Source: Chaetoderma sp. LZ-2023a (lineage: Eukaryota; Mollusca; Caudofoveata; Chaetodermatida; Chaetodermatidae). From it: a DNA stretch of 64,000 nucleotides. Below the pieces are notes generated by a model, which saw nothing but the letters and a program-made list of their open reading frames with translations, made no database searches and was not told the DNA's origin. Positions 35,380-47,430 of the stretch are shown here, in pieces. The stretch is taken from assembly GCA_034401795.1 (NCBI GenBank), contig CM067360.1, forward strand, positions 126,070,883 to 126,134,882. The letters run 5' to 3'. Each line of letters starts with the position of its first letter. The stretch's first letter is position 1. Made by a program: the position numbers and the translations under genes.

Positions 35380-36228
35380 ATGTTTGGTAAAGTTCTCCAG
35401 AAGATTGTCTATAGGCAGCAGGACAAGTCGGCACGACAGTCAGTACGACAGCTACGGCGTGCACTGTCCCACTGTGACAGGGTCCGAGGACTGCTTCGTG
35501 ACAACATTATCCACGAGCGAGCCAAGGTCACACCTCCGTCTGATGCGGAGATACTGGCCGCCATAGAGGAAGGAGCGCCAGCTCGTAGTACAAAAGAACT
35601 CCTGACTCGGATACTCTACCGGAAGTTTGACAGCACCCAGGGCAGGACACTCGACCTACCTCCTGTGGCCCAAACCAACAGTTCTGTTATTCTAGCTCTC
35701 CAAAGGACGGGGGTCGACCCCAAAGATCTACTAACGATCGGGAAGTGGGCTGCCGTATTTAGCCTCCATAGCCAGGAAGAGCGAGATATGCTGGATAGCC
35801 TCCAGTCTGGAGCAAATAACTACTTCAGGGAGGAGGTCAGTGCCGCTGTAGCAGAGAGCCACAACACTGGTCATGCAGAAGGCACTCAGGAGGGGTTCAC
35901 TGTTGGCTGCAAGGAGGCTGTTGAGCACATCTTCAACGAAAGAGGTCGCAGGAGATTGGCCAGTAATCTGCCAGCATTTCTGAAATTCCCAGATAACTAC
36001 CAGGACTACCTAATCAAATCCGCTCGCAACTCAGATGCTCATCGCACATGGACCCAGGCTGATGTTTCTTCAGAAACCAGTATTCCCGACATCAACAACC
36101 CGCATGATGATGCCGGTTCGGCTCCAATCCTACCAAGCCAGGATTCGGCCCAAACCACGGTTAATGATGAGGACGCCGCCCAGATTCACTCTCGACTTCT
36201 CCCTCCTCAGATCGGACATACCAAGTGA
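35380..36228 (+). CDS. unidentified 282-residue protein, intact ORF
   Basis: An uninterrupted frame from ATG (35,380) to TGA. The N-terminal 60 residues are strongly basic and probably helical (VLQKIVYRQQDKSARQSVR, LRDNIIHERAKV). Next comes a mixed helical region (STKELLTRILYRKFDSTQG, GVDPKDLLTIGKWAAVFSL), then HNTGHAEGTQEGFTVGCKEA. The C-terminal 70 residues are disordered and rich in Asp, Ser, Thr and Pro. There is no signal peptide or membrane segment. A TATATA word lies at 35,355-35,360, and the divergent partner begins 39 bp upstream, a packing unlike host genes here. I do not recognise it. A gene of a DNA virus or Polinton/Maverick-like element is one possibility. Confidence 0.55.
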   Translation: MFGKVLQKIVYRQQDKSARQSVRQLRRALSHCDRVRGLLRDNIIHERAKVTPPSDAEILAAIEEGAPARSTKELLTRILYRKFDSTQGRTLDLPPVAQTNSSVILALQRTGVDPKDLLTIGKWAAVFSLHSQEERDMLDSLQSGANNYFREEVSAAVAESHNTGHAEGTQEGFTVGCKEAVEHIFNERGRRRLASNLPAFLKFPDNYQDYLIKSARNSDAHRTWTQADVSSETSIPDINNPHDDAGSAPILPSQDSAQTTVNDEDAAQIHSRLLPPQIGHTK

Positions 36229-38142
36229 GGTAAGCCATGTCTGTAGTCATTTATGTCCGTATAATGTCCAAGGTGGGAAAGTCGTTCCACCTTCCCATTC
36301 CACACCTCTTCACGTTATCATGCCGATTATTGAGCTACCCGAAGCAGAGGCATGTTCTAGCCTTGCTGCTTCGGTGGCTACAATATCCGTGATAAACTGT
36401 TTGGAAGAAATAGGGTCACCCAGATCCTCGCCATGCTATCAAAAACATGGGAAACAAGAAATTTGGCATTATTCCAGTCCGGCCCGATACCCAGTCCACC
36501 CCAACCGTCCACCCATTCCTCCCCCACCAATTCCCATTACCAATCACCCAGTCCAAATGACGCGAACAATGTCATCGCAGAATTTAAGACATTCACTGTC
36601 TCCAAATGCCTCCACCCCCTTGCTAGTGGCTCATCACGCTACTAGTATGGGAGAACTTTATCCCCTCATAATCAGCAGCTGGTTCACCAGCCATCCAGCA
36701 TTCCTCTGGAATGACTGGTACCAGCCGATTCGGTGGACTGATCAATAAGTTCTCCAGAAAGTTGTTTTCAGCTCGTAAATAGGGAGCAGGAACGAAAACG
36801 GTGATACTTGAATGTGAAGACTGAAGTCCATTTCCCAGTCCAACCCACACCATACACCCCCTCGCACCATCATGTCACGCATCAAAACAAATGCCACTCC
36901 ACCACGCTTTCCATTTCATATAACCGAACCTAATGTGCATCATCATCGCCACTTCACATCAGAACAGCATAAGCTGACGTGATACCTATAAACAAGCATT
37001 CATTGTACACGCATTATGCCATAGCATTCACCTCCCTATGCCACTCCACAACGACAAACATCCTCATCTACACATACTTGAAACAACACAACTCGGTATG
37101 ACATCTGCATCACTACAAACCAGCTTATGTCATAACACGTGACTGCATTGTTTTGCCGTGTGTAGATTGGCTGAAGCGGAGCGCTGGTGCATTTTCATTT
37201 GACACTAAAAAGTATAAAAGACCTTTATCAGCCCATAAAAATCTGTCGAGATAGAGTGGTCATTCAGTATGGATGTACATTTGAAGCTCCATGCACTGCG
37301 CTGAGCAGCTAATACAATCTACACCGGCGTAATTCCTGCAACTCTTAGTGTCGTTTGAAGACCCTTGAAGAGCACCGAAACGAATTTTTGCGGCCCAATC
37401 TTAGGCTAAAAAAAACTAACTAAAAGTAATCAGCCTGAGCCGAACTCAAGGCTAGCCGCAAATATATAGACTCCCTTCGGTAAAACTTGTACTCAAAAAG
37501 ACATCTTGTATAAATACTCGTAAGCCATCCAAAAACTATGATTAATATCTCGGCATAGCTTATCCATACCACGAATGAAAAGTGCCCAAAAACTGTGTTA
37601 AGTTACTTCGGCCATATTCGTGCAGAAAAACTGCTAATTCATTTCCGGTTAAGCCGAGACAACTGTATCACTCGAACTAACTCTATTATCGAGCCAATTC
37701 TTCTCGAGCTTAACGTCGTTAATACTGTTGAGCCATTCTTCACTGCTCAGAACATTGTATACTGTGCAGCCGCTGAGCTTGCTGCACCATTTGTCTTGTG
37801 CCCAACTTCAGAACTACTTCGCCAAACCTTCACACTTCGTTCCACATCATCCACCGGCTTCTCCTCAGTGAACCTCCAGTAGTGAGCAGACCGTTTCACT
37901 GTTATTTTTGATCAACGTTCTTCAACTGCTCTGCCTATACATTTTTTACAGTGTACAAATCGTTTGTGCCATTTGTAACTTGACACCTTTTACTCTCATG
38001 TGCCGATGACTAATAGGCCATTTTATTTTCTTATTGTATAACCTTTTCTCGCTGATGACTATTCGGCATGAATACGATTCATAACTTCTGCACCTATAGC
38101 CAATTGGTTCCCACCTCTTTTGTTAATACACTGTTATTACTA
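36229..38142. other. unannotated interval
   Basis: No firm gene. Pro/Ser-rich frames at 36,300-36,750 stay open but have no motif. They could be a further decayed gene of the preceding cassette. A promoter-like TATA/initiator pair lies at 37,213-37,268. Confidence 0.4.
37213..37268 (+). promoter_or_regulatory. possible core promoter (TATA and initiator-like)
   Basis: TATAAAAG at 37,213-37,220 and TCATTCAGT at 37,260-37,268. The spacing of about 48 bp is longer than the usual 30, so this is weak. It might belong to an LTR, but no paired LTR was found. Confidence 0.25.
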
Positions 38143-38459
38143 CATTACAACCTACCTCCTTGCATTACTATTGCTCTTTCCTTCTCTGAAGGGAAGCTTA
38201 GTAGGATGAAATCTTTACAGCCAATGTTTGCTGTGTATAGTGGTTACAGAGTGACTGAAGGCTTCTTCAGGAATCTCCATACTCTCTCCAATGATGAGAT
38301 CCATAGCAATTCGCTTGAATGCTATATCTCAGAATGAGGTAGAAAGAGGGTTAATACATAACCCAGAGCCATTGAATGAGTCATAGGCGCAATGATCATC
38401 TCATTGGCTGACAAACATCACATGACTTTGTTGTAGCAACCAAGTCTTCATTCCTTTCC
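38143..38459. repeat. left inverted terminal repeat of DIRS-3
   Basis: From ccttgcattactattgctc to caaccaagtcttcattcc. It pairs with 43,577-43,890 at high identity (aacccagagccattgaatga, gagatccatagcaattcgc). Confidence 0.85.
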
Positions 38460-38879
38460 TACTATTGAAGAAAGGGGAAGTGAAAAATTTTATAGCCAGT
38501 TTTAAAAAAGTTTTAAACTTTTCAATACTGCTGTGGGATTATTTCAAGCGTTCAAAGGATCAACAAGATGTCGGACAAAAAGTAAAGACCTAAGATAATT
38601 GGTTGTAGGTCTCTTTGATCAATACTGATTTTACTGATCATTTCTATTTTGGTGGTAGGTGTGTTACCAGTTTTTGTTTTTTTTACGCCCAGAGTGTTTT
38701 AGACATAGTTATTGTCTATAATTGCTTCTTCCTTACAGTAGCTTGTTTAAGTTACCTATGTACGTGCTTGGTTAGCATTTGAGCATGAAATTCATGATAT
38801 CTCATAACATACTCTCTTAAAGAAAAACCAATATTAAATAAATTAGAGACTAGTTTGGTCTCTATTGTTTATTGGTTTC

Positions 38880-41800
38880 AGCGCTGTCTGGTCCGTTTTT
38901 TATCTTCGGGACTTTACCCTATCAAATCTTTCTCTTTTACGATTCAGATTTGAAAAAGGCTCCGAAGAAGAGTAAAGTCAAGTCTAAAGAAAAGGAGATT
39001 GCTCTTCATTCTATTAGATGTCCTAACACCAGCTGCCATAGATTCATCAAGATTCATTCTGGCCATGTGTGCTTTAAATGCACTTAGTGCTCTATTGAAT
39101 CATCCTGTCTTATTTGCAGCTCATGGTCCCAGGCCTCTAGACTTGCCTTTTACAAACCTAACACACCTGATCACTCTAAAGGGAATACTTCTCCTTTAGG
39201 GTCTGCGATTAAAATAAAGGCCAAACCCTTGAAAGGATTAACAAAATGATCCTGGACCAGTCAGCTTCCAACATTTCATCTCCTGATATTGTTGAAGGGG
39301 AAACGTCAGAACTGACTGTTCCTAGGAAACGATTATTCAAGTCAAAGAGTGTTTTACGGCTTACTGATCTTCACTGTTTCAGGGGTTCAAAATCATCATT
39401 GACAGGAAAGAACAAGAGTAGGAAAAATCCTCGGGTTTTGCCTCCTTCATCGCTTCAGAAGCCAGTCATTTCTACTGAAGTATCATCTACAGTCAACATT
39501 CCGCATCCTGCGCCTATGTGGACCGAGCCAGGTTTATCCTTTCTCGGGCCTGAGTGGGTTGTAAGTCGGTCCAGGTCTTCATATCCTATCACTACTACTT
39601 CATCACTGGCTGGTGCGAAGGACTTCCCGACCAGAGTTGTTTAAGTGATCTCCCACCCGCTGTCATCTACTAAACCAGTCTCGTCATCATATATTGTTTC
39701 GGCTTTGTCTCCGGCTAATCTTCCGGCCCCGGGTCCGGGTTTTCTCCCGGCCCCGGGTTTGGGGATGGACCGGCCTAGATTACTGGTTTCTCCTATGGGG
39801 CCTGACCCGGGCTTCGATCCGGGTTCGGCCTCTGGGATAAATTCGGGTTCAATGTTGGTTTCGGCTCCGGCCCCGGGTCGGGGTTTTGTTCGGGACCCGG
39901 GTCGGGAGGACGGCCATCTCAGGTTAGCGATTTCTTCTTGGGGTCCGGACCCGGATTTCTATCCGGCTCCGGCTCCCAAGGATTCTTCGGGCTCTGTTCT
40001 CATCTCGGCTCTGGCACCGCCCCCGGGATTTTTCTCGGGTCCTGGTCCGAATCGATCTCTGCTTAATCATTCTCAAAAATTTCCCGCCCCTTCTTCGGCT
40101 CCGGCCCTAGTTGGGACCGGTAATTCTGATCTTCCATTACCTATTTTTAATCTTTCTCCCTGTCTACCCGCCGCGGCTCCGGCTTCGGCTCGAGTGTGGC
40201 CTGGTTATTCCGGGTTACCTAAATTTGATTAAAAAATTGCTTCAGATTTTGGTACGGCTTCGGGTGAGTTGGGCTCCGGACCCGGGTTTAGTTCAAAATT
40301 CCCAATCATCAATCTTTCTATCTAAGATTTTTCTGGACGATCGGCTGGCCCTCTCTGGGATCCTGCTATTAATCCCAGGGAGGCCCAGGGATCGCATCCG
40401 GAGTTAGTGGATCCATGCTCGGATCCAATTGGAGACCCGAGCATGCATATATCTCATCTTTCTCCTGGTAGTTTTAGATCTAATATTCAACCTTCATCTC
40501 TTGATCCTTATTCTTCTCACGATAGACATATTTCAGTCATTATCCATTCTCTACAGGATCATTCTAATTCAGATTTTCCCTACTACTCATCTAGCGATCA
40601 TCTTGCTCTCATTCTAAACCTATTGGGTAAAAAGCTTCCTAGCTCTCAGCTCTCTCCCTCGGACTATATTTCCCATGATAATCCCTCCCAGGTTCTAGTT
40701 ACCTGTTATCTTAATGAATCATTGGTTAATGAAATCATTTCTATTGGATTGTCTAATAAGGATTTTTCTTTGTGTAAAGACAGTTTGGGTAATTCCATTA
40801 TCACAGCTTTTAAAAGTGCTATTGATTTCCTCCCATCATTCGAATCTAGTTTGGTTCCTAGAAGCATCCTTCGTCATCCTCGTCCCAAAGTCATATTTGC
40901 CAATTCTCTATCATCATCTCTTTCATTTCATCTTTCTTTAGTGTCGGATAACTTATCTAGTGATGTAGAAGTTTATTCCTTAGTGCATGACTCAAGATCC
41001 TATTCCTTCTCAGGATCCTATCATTCAATCTTCTCAGAAAGCTTCTCATGGTATTCCTCCTGATTCCAAGTTTCTTCTTTTGAGGGCTTCTGATAATGAT
41101 TGGTTTGGCACCCATCAATGGATTGCTGATACTCTTCATATTGCTTTACTACCAGAACATACCAATCTTTCCTCTTATGATTCTCCTCTGGTGGCAGAAG
41201 ATAATGTTTCCTTTAATCGAGTTATTCCCATCAATAACTTCTCCGCTGATATATTGGGTCATTTTTCCCAAAAGGCCTGTTTTTCAAATTTTTCTCTATA
41301 TCCTCCAGAATTAGCATCTTCTGTTAAGAGTCCCTATTTCAGATTTTGACGCAGCTATCAGGTCTAAGTCTTTATTTGGTGATGCATGGGACCTGATCAA
41401 AGACACGGGTAGATCGGTAGTTTCTGATTCGCCCATGATCAAATCTTTGGAACAATCAGTTAGACTTAGGTTTAAGTTATCTAACTTTTCGGCTCTTCTG
41501 TCAGAAGCTATTTTCAAGATTTCTTCTAGAGGAGAATCTATTCCTCAGTCTTCCTTAGCTTGCATGGCAGATATCTCTAGATTTAATCTTAACCTAGATG
41601 CTCGTCTAGTAGGTTTTCTTAATAACTATCGTAGGAAAAGAGCACTTTGTCCTTTAGCAATATCTCAGAAACTTAAAGATACCCTCATTACCACTTCTTG
41701 TTTTGGTAAAGAGTTATTATTTGGCCCCGAGTCTTCCAGTCTTGTTATGAAGGAGGTGGAAAGGCTTAAGAGTATTCAGGAGATTTCTGCCAAAGTGGGT

Positions 41801-41935
41801 TTGTCTCAGCCCTCAAAGAAACGATCTTTTACTCCAGTTCGATCCTTTCCCTTGTCATCTCCACCTAAGAAATCCTCTCGTCCGGATTCTCGATCATCCT
41901 TCCCATCTAGGACTTTTGTAAATTGTAATAGATAA
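38880..41935 (+). pseudogene. DIRS-3 gag-like region, broken
   Basis: The N-terminal zinc-type cluster at about 39,015-39,122 reads RCPNTSCHRF, GHVCFKC, a TAG stop, then CSIESSCLICSSWS. This parallels the DIRS-1 cluster residue for residue. Next is a Ser/Lys-rich segment (39,246-39,644), a GC-rich stretch coding tandem Pro-Gly words such as APGPGFLPAPG (39,700-40,300), and Ser/Leu-rich sequence (40,407-41,063). The C-terminal part (41,435-41,935) ends in a basic KKSSRPDSRSSFPSRT tail. At least five frame changes or stops break it. The product would be the structural Gag protein. Confidence 0.65.
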
Positions 41936-42119
41936 TTCAATAGATCTAGATCACCTTCTCTAGTTAGTTCTTCCTCGAGTGTTCACTCTTCTCGAAAGTC
42001 TCCTCAACGTAGATCTCCTGTTCAGGACAAATATTCTGACGTTTCTAACAGGTCGAGAGCTCAGATCCCTTTTAAGAAACACTCTAGAAGTTCTCGTAAT
42101 TCTGGTGGTCGTTGTCAAT

Positions 42120-43345
42120 CTGGTTTTTGACGCTATAGGTTCAGAAGATGGCCTTGTTCATTCTATTCCAGTAGAGTTAGATTTTCAAGACCCCACCATT
42201 TCAAAGTTCCCAATTATCCCAGTAGGCAATCGCTTATCAAGATTTATCAATTATTGGGAGCTTCTTATTCAAGACCAGTGGGTTCTAGAATCCATTCACC
42301 AAGGCCATCATCCTCTTTGGAAGGTAAACCCTCCTCCTCTTTCTTTGTCCCCTCGTTGGACTCCTATTCCCTCATGCCCGGAAAAGCTATTAGCCCTGGA
42401 AAACGAGATTCTTTCCCTCATATCAAAACATGCTGTGGAGGAGGTTTTGGATTGGCAATGCAATCCAGGATACTTCTCGACCATGTTCCTTGCTGGAAAC
42501 CGATCATAAATCTCAAAGCTCTCAATCTCCTCATAGTAAGCCCGTCTTTCAATATGGAGACGGTCCAATCCGTCATTCAATGTCTATCGACCTCAAAGAT
42601 GCTTATTTTCATGTTCCCATCCACCCTTCCTTTCGCAAGTTCCTTTGATTTGCAAACCAGGGCAGAGTTTGGCAGTTGTGCAGCCTTCCCTTCGGCCTGA
42701 CCACATCCCCTTAGGTATTCACTCGAATAGTTTCATCAGTAGCCTCTTGCCTTCACCACCAGGCCATCTCAGTCCACATCTACATCGACGATTGGCTATT
42801 CAAGGCTCCAGATCCTGCCTCTCTCATTGCAAATGTTTCAGATGCCATCCAGGTCTGTCTTCACCTGTCTACTGTTCCCAAGTCAGATTTTTACCCATTT
42901 TGGGGTTACTTTCGACCTGTCTCAAGGGAAGTTATTTCCATCACTCCCAAATGTTCAAACTGATTTCTACAATACAATCTCTCAAAGTGGGCCATTTAGT
43001 CATGGCCCGATCTTTTCTCAGAATTATAGGCCTCATGGTGTCAGTAGAGAAGGTGATCCCTTGGGCCCCTTTGATGAGAAGACCGTTCCAATTTTATCTC
43101 ATGGCCCACTGGAATCAGTCTCTAGATTCCCTGGATCATCGTATTCTCATCAAATTATCTCTCATGACTCTTTGCCAGTTTTGGTTAGACCGTCAATTCC
43201 TTCTTCTAGGAGTACCTCTTCATCTTCTAAATCCGCAAGCTATCTTCTTCACAGACGCTTCTCAGGAAGGATGGGGTGCCATCTGGGATTCCAAGAGGGG
43301 GGGCTTGAGGCTTCGTTCTTTGGTCATATCTTGTTAGAATAGTTA
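42120..43345 (+). pseudogene. DIRS-3 reverse transcriptase / partial RNase H
   Basis: The RT N-terminus VGNRLSRFINYWELL and EILSLISKHAVEEV (42,215-42,470) leads to GYFSTMFLA. After frame changes come SIDLKDAYFHVPIHPSF (about 42,585), LPFGLTTSP, and the catalytic YIDD (42,781-42,792, in YIDDWLFKAPD). Near 43,230-43,285 FFTDASQEGWGA is the first RNase H motif. The sequence departs from the family just after it. Frameshifts occur near 42,500, 42,650, 42,700 and 42,890. It is not functional. Confidence 0.8.
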
Positions 43346-43576
43346 TATTCAGTATAAGATATTCACTATATCTCTCAGCCTTAGAGTATACCCAGATATG
43401 TCAGTTTTTTTATACATATTTGGGTATTTAGTAAAGAATTTTTAGTCATATAATATTAAGTAGTTAGGAAAATTCTTAATTTTCAACTTTAGTTGGGTTC
43501 AGAGTCGAGTAGTGATAGGATCATCTGCCTCTTCATGAATCTGCACAAAGCTGGATTATATGACTGGATTCGTCAA

Positions 43577-43890
43577 GGAATGAAGACTTGGTTGCTACAA
43601 CAAAGTCATGTGATGTTTGTCAGCCAATGAGATGATCATTGTGCCCTATGACTCATTCAATGGCTCTGGGTTATGTATTAACCCTCTTTCTACCTCATTC
43701 TGAGATATAGCATTCAAGCGAATTGCTATGGATCTCATCATTGGAGAGAGTATGGCGATTCCTGAAGAAGCCTTCAGTCACTCTGTAACCACTATACACA
43801 GCAAACATTGGCTGTAAAAATTTCATCCTACTACGCTTCCCTTCAGAGAAGGAAAGAGCAATAGTAATGCAAGAAGGTAGGTATATGTAA
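43577..43890. repeat. right inverted terminal repeat of DIRS-3
   Basis: Reverse complement of 38,143-38,459: ggaatgaagacttggttgc at its inner end, gagcaatagtaatgcaag at its outer end. Confidence 0.85.
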
Positions 43891-44094
43891 TTAGTAAAAC
43901 ATAAGACCAGACCCTCCGGGCCGTCTGGTCGTATTACGCCAACAGCTAACAGGCATGTATTACGGCCAGATTCAGCCTCTTGCTAAATTTCTGTCTGTAT
44001 TTTTTTCACGGCTTGTGCCGTTCCTTTTTATACTCCACGAAAAAATTTAGCATGGTATTATTTAATGGCACCGTCCGTCCGGGCAGGCGGGTGG

Positions 44095-45240
44095 TTTCTG
44101 GATGATAACTATGTTACCGTTTGTCGGATTGCATTGAAACTTCATAGGGTGGTTGGACTAGGTCTTGGGAAGAAACCTATCGAAATCGACGATGATCCGA
44201 AATCCAAGATTGCCGCCAACCACCGGGAGCCATCTTGAAAATGGGTTCCGGATCATAACTCCATTACAGTTTATCGGATCGTTTGAAACTTCACAGAGTG
44301 GTTGGACTAGGTCTGGGGAAGAAACCTATCGAAATTGACAATGATCCGAAATCCAAGATGACCGCCAGCCACTGGTGGCCATCTTGAAAATTTGTTTCCA
44401 TATGATAACTCCGTTACCGTTTATCGGATTGCTTTAAAACTTCATAGGGTGTTTGGATTAGGTCTGGGGAAGAAACATATCGAAATCGATGATGATCCGA
44501 CATCCAAGATGACCGCCAGCCACCGGCATCCATCTTGAAGTTTCCAGATGATAACTCCTTATCCGTTTATCGGATCGCTTTGAAACTTAATAGGGTGTTT
44601 GGAATAGCTTTGAGGAAGAAACCTATCAAAATCGACAATGATCCCAAGTCCAAGATGGCCGCCAGCCATCGGTGGCCATCTTGAAAATTGGTTTCAAGAT
44701 GATAGCTCTGATATTGTCTATCGGATCACTCTGAAACTTCATAGAGTGGTTGGAGTACCTCTGGGGAAGAAACCTATCGAAATGGACGATGATCCAAAAT
44801 CCAAGATGGCCACCAACCACCGGTAGCCATCTTGAAAATGGGTTCCAGATCATAACTCCGTTACAGTTTATCGGATCGTTTGAAACTTCACAGAGTGGTT
44901 GGACTAGGTCTGGGGAAGAAACATATCGAAATCGATGATGATCCGACATCCAAGATGACCGCCAGCCACCGGCATCCATCTTGAAGTTTCCAGATGATAA
45001 CCCCTTATCCGTTTATCGGATCACTCTGAAACTTCATAGAGTGGTTGGAGTACCTCTGGGGAAGAAACCTATCGAAATGAACAATGATCAGAAATTCAAG
45101 ATGGCCGCCAGCGACCGGTGGCCATCTTGAAAATTGGTTTCCAGATGATAGCTCAGTTACCGTTTATCGGATCGCTTTGAAACTTCATAGGATGGTAGGA
45201 GTAGGTGTGAAGAAGAAACCTATCAAAATTAAAAATGATC
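44095..45240. repeat. satellite-like tandem array, ~150-bp unit
   Basis: About eight units begin at 44,103, 44,254, 44,403, 44,549, 44,700, 44,851, 44,994 and 45,146 (word gataactccgttaccg or a variant). Each has tttatcggatcgctttgaaact, gaagaaacctatcgaaat and a near-palindrome ccaagatggccgcc...ggtggccatcttga. Short open frames through the array are artefacts. Confidence 0.92.
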
Positions 45241-45326
45241 CGCAATAAAAGAGTCCAAAAAGGGGCCACAAAAGGCCATAGCAACTGTCTCTTTGTGGCT
45301 AACTCTGGCCCATCTTCGGCCATACT

Positions 45327-45331
<5 letters not shown>

Positions 45332-45361
<30 letters not shown>
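45332..45361. repeat. (TA)n microsatellite
   Basis: About 30 bp of TA dinucleotide just beyond the satellite array. Confidence 0.9.
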
Positions 45362-45366
<5 letters not shown>

Positions 45367-46484
45367 CCCTCCAGTTCAATTGCACCATCGCAGAAATCGC
45401 TTAGGTTTCTCGGCGGATTCAATCCTAACTGAGATGCGTCACTTTCCTCAGTATCTTCAGTGATACCTCAGTAGAATACAACTATACGCCAAAGAAGGAA
45501 TGCAGACAAACTCTTTGGTGACTTAGAACGGTCAAGTGGACCCGCCACGCCTTCTAGGTGTACAAGTCGTCAACGCGCTGCTAAGGGGTTCTTCGGCCAA
45601 ACCATAACATGGTGCTAGGCCTCTGTAGGCATGAATATCTAAACATTAGTTTAGGCTCCTTTGAAGGCCCGCTAACTACAGCAGCATCCACCTAGCTTAA
45701 TTAATCTGATGACTCAGCCTGGCCAGTATCTGCGGAGACTGACCAACCGTTTCTCATAAAACCGCATACACCACACACATATAAATACACACAATCACTG
45801 CCCAATACACTTTGTTATACCCTACTACGGTTGGATGAACCTATATTGACGGTAGCCCGCGCGAGGCATTTCTTCTCGCTATGGCGAAAACTTCTCTAAG
45901 AAGGTTATTTTTATATCTTATATATTCGGTTTACATTTTAAACCCTAGGGAGCCTTGGTGACCCTCCATCTTTATATTTTACATTTTAGGTATTTTTTAA
46001 GATAAGTCATTTTCTCACGAGATATAGATCAGCTAGAGGTAGTAACTCTCACTAGACCAGCAAGTCAAACATCGGGTTAGACTGATTTAACCCAGCATTC
46101 GACCAACACCAATAGTTGAGCCGAATTTACGTCCTTTATAGTATTCTAAAGTACATGTAAGTGGATAACATGTATACACGCCATATGGGATTAACGAACA
46201 GCATGGATGAAACCGTGTTATGGAATCGCGATGTATGCAGGAATGCCTGCTCGGCCTCACTGGAACGTTATCGTTCTGGCGATCCACAAGATCGGCTTTT
46301 GTATTCTTTGGAGCGTCTGACTCCCACCTCCATAGAATGGGAAACCCTAAGATCTAGCCAGCAAATCCGTTGGACCGATCTGTACCCCGCTTACGGACCA
46401 GACCCCAAGTATGACAAACAACGCGGACACGCCGATGCTACATTGCTATGTGGCTACCCATTCAGGAATCCTGCAGTTTGTTAA
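45362..46484. other. unannotated interval
   Basis: No recognisable gene. A plus-strand frame at 46,161-46,484 is open for 107 codons (EWETLRSSQQIRWTDLYPAY near its middle) but matches nothing I know. Confidence 0.35.
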
Positions 46485-46700
46485 GTAGTCTTACATGTGG
46501 TACTGTGTCGAATGCATTTTTGGAATTCACATATGTATGTGAAATATGTCAGTTGGCTGATGGGCATCTAAAGTTTGGGTTAGTATTTCTAGATAGTCTA
46601 ATAGTTATGTTTTACATGATTGTCTAGGCCTAAAACCATGCCAGCATTCAGATAGAATATGGTCTTGTTCCACATACTTGGTGGGTAGGGTGGGCACAAA
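46485..46700 (-). mobile_element. LINE reverse transcriptase fragment
   Basis: The minus strand reads VEQDHILSECWHGFRPRQSC, then LLDYLEILTQTLD and decayed words around FDTVPH (here MHSTQYHM). These are the QHGFRxGRSCxTQLL to DFxKAFDTVPH motifs of CR1/L2-type RTs. It carries stops and is short. Confidence 0.6.
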
Positions 46701-47430
46701 TATGGTCATACATAATTCAGCACTAATTCACACCAATTTGACCTTAACAGAAACCGGCGCAAAATGTGATCAGCCCAACATGATTACATGTATAACGGAT
46801 TAGACATAAAGATACTCAATGTCACTATGCGTTGCCCACAACAGCGGTCCTAAATTCTGATTATGCTAGCATGACAGCACGTGCTGTCGAAGAAAATAAG
46901 CAGTACCCAACATGCCCAACACAAATTGTGGAGGTTCTCTGGAGGATAAAAGACTGGCTCGAATTACATGTAAGGCCTCTTTCATCTTTATGCACAATGC
47001 ATGTAAAAATTTGCTGGTGCAGGTGACCTTACAATTCTGGGTGCTGCCAGTTCACATGATGCATGTATGTGTATGTACATAACTAGCTGATATCAATTTA
47101 TGTGCAGGTACATTTTTTGCTGTGCAGGTAAAATCCTATTGTTAAATGCACCTTGTTAAAGGTACATGTATGCTTTGTACAAATATCTTTCTATTTCAGC
47201 CTAAATATGAATTTATGATGCTGCAACTGAGGCTTTTTAGACATTTTTTGTCTGTCTATCCATCGGTTTGTCAAGTTTTTGACAATTTTGGCAAAGCTAC
47301 GTATGTCTCAACTATGCAGAATATGGTCACACTTGTTGTAATTATACATTTCAGCACCACTTGTATTCAAACAGGCATGTACATGTATCTTGTTGATAGT
47401 TATCCCATTGACTGCTGAAACACAAGCTTA
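46701..47430. other. unannotated interval
   Basis: AT-rich, with several tacatgta words. No gene or clear repeat seen. Confidence 0.4.

Larger units (their letters stand above)
38143..43890 (+). mobile_element. second DIRS-like family, recombinase-less copy
   Basis: A 5.7-kb element bounded by inverted repeats of about 315 bp (38,143-38,459 and 43,577-43,890). Between them are a gag with the same Cys/His cluster type as DIRS-1, an RT with YIDD and the first part of RNase H. The rest of RNase H and the entire tyrosine recombinase are absent; the coding relic ends near 43,340 and about 235 bp of AT-rich sequence leads to the right repeat. Many frameshifts and stops show it is old. I could not find an internal complementary region, which may have been lost in the same deletion. 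Confidence 0.8.

Noticed and set aside
36300..36750. Pro/Ser-rich protein downstream of the three-gene cassette
   Set aside because: Two frames are open in parallel with no motif; could be decayed coding sequence but not supportable.
44095..45240. CRISPR-like array
   Set aside because: Units are about 150 bp with no unique spacers, in a eukaryotic context; it is a satellite.
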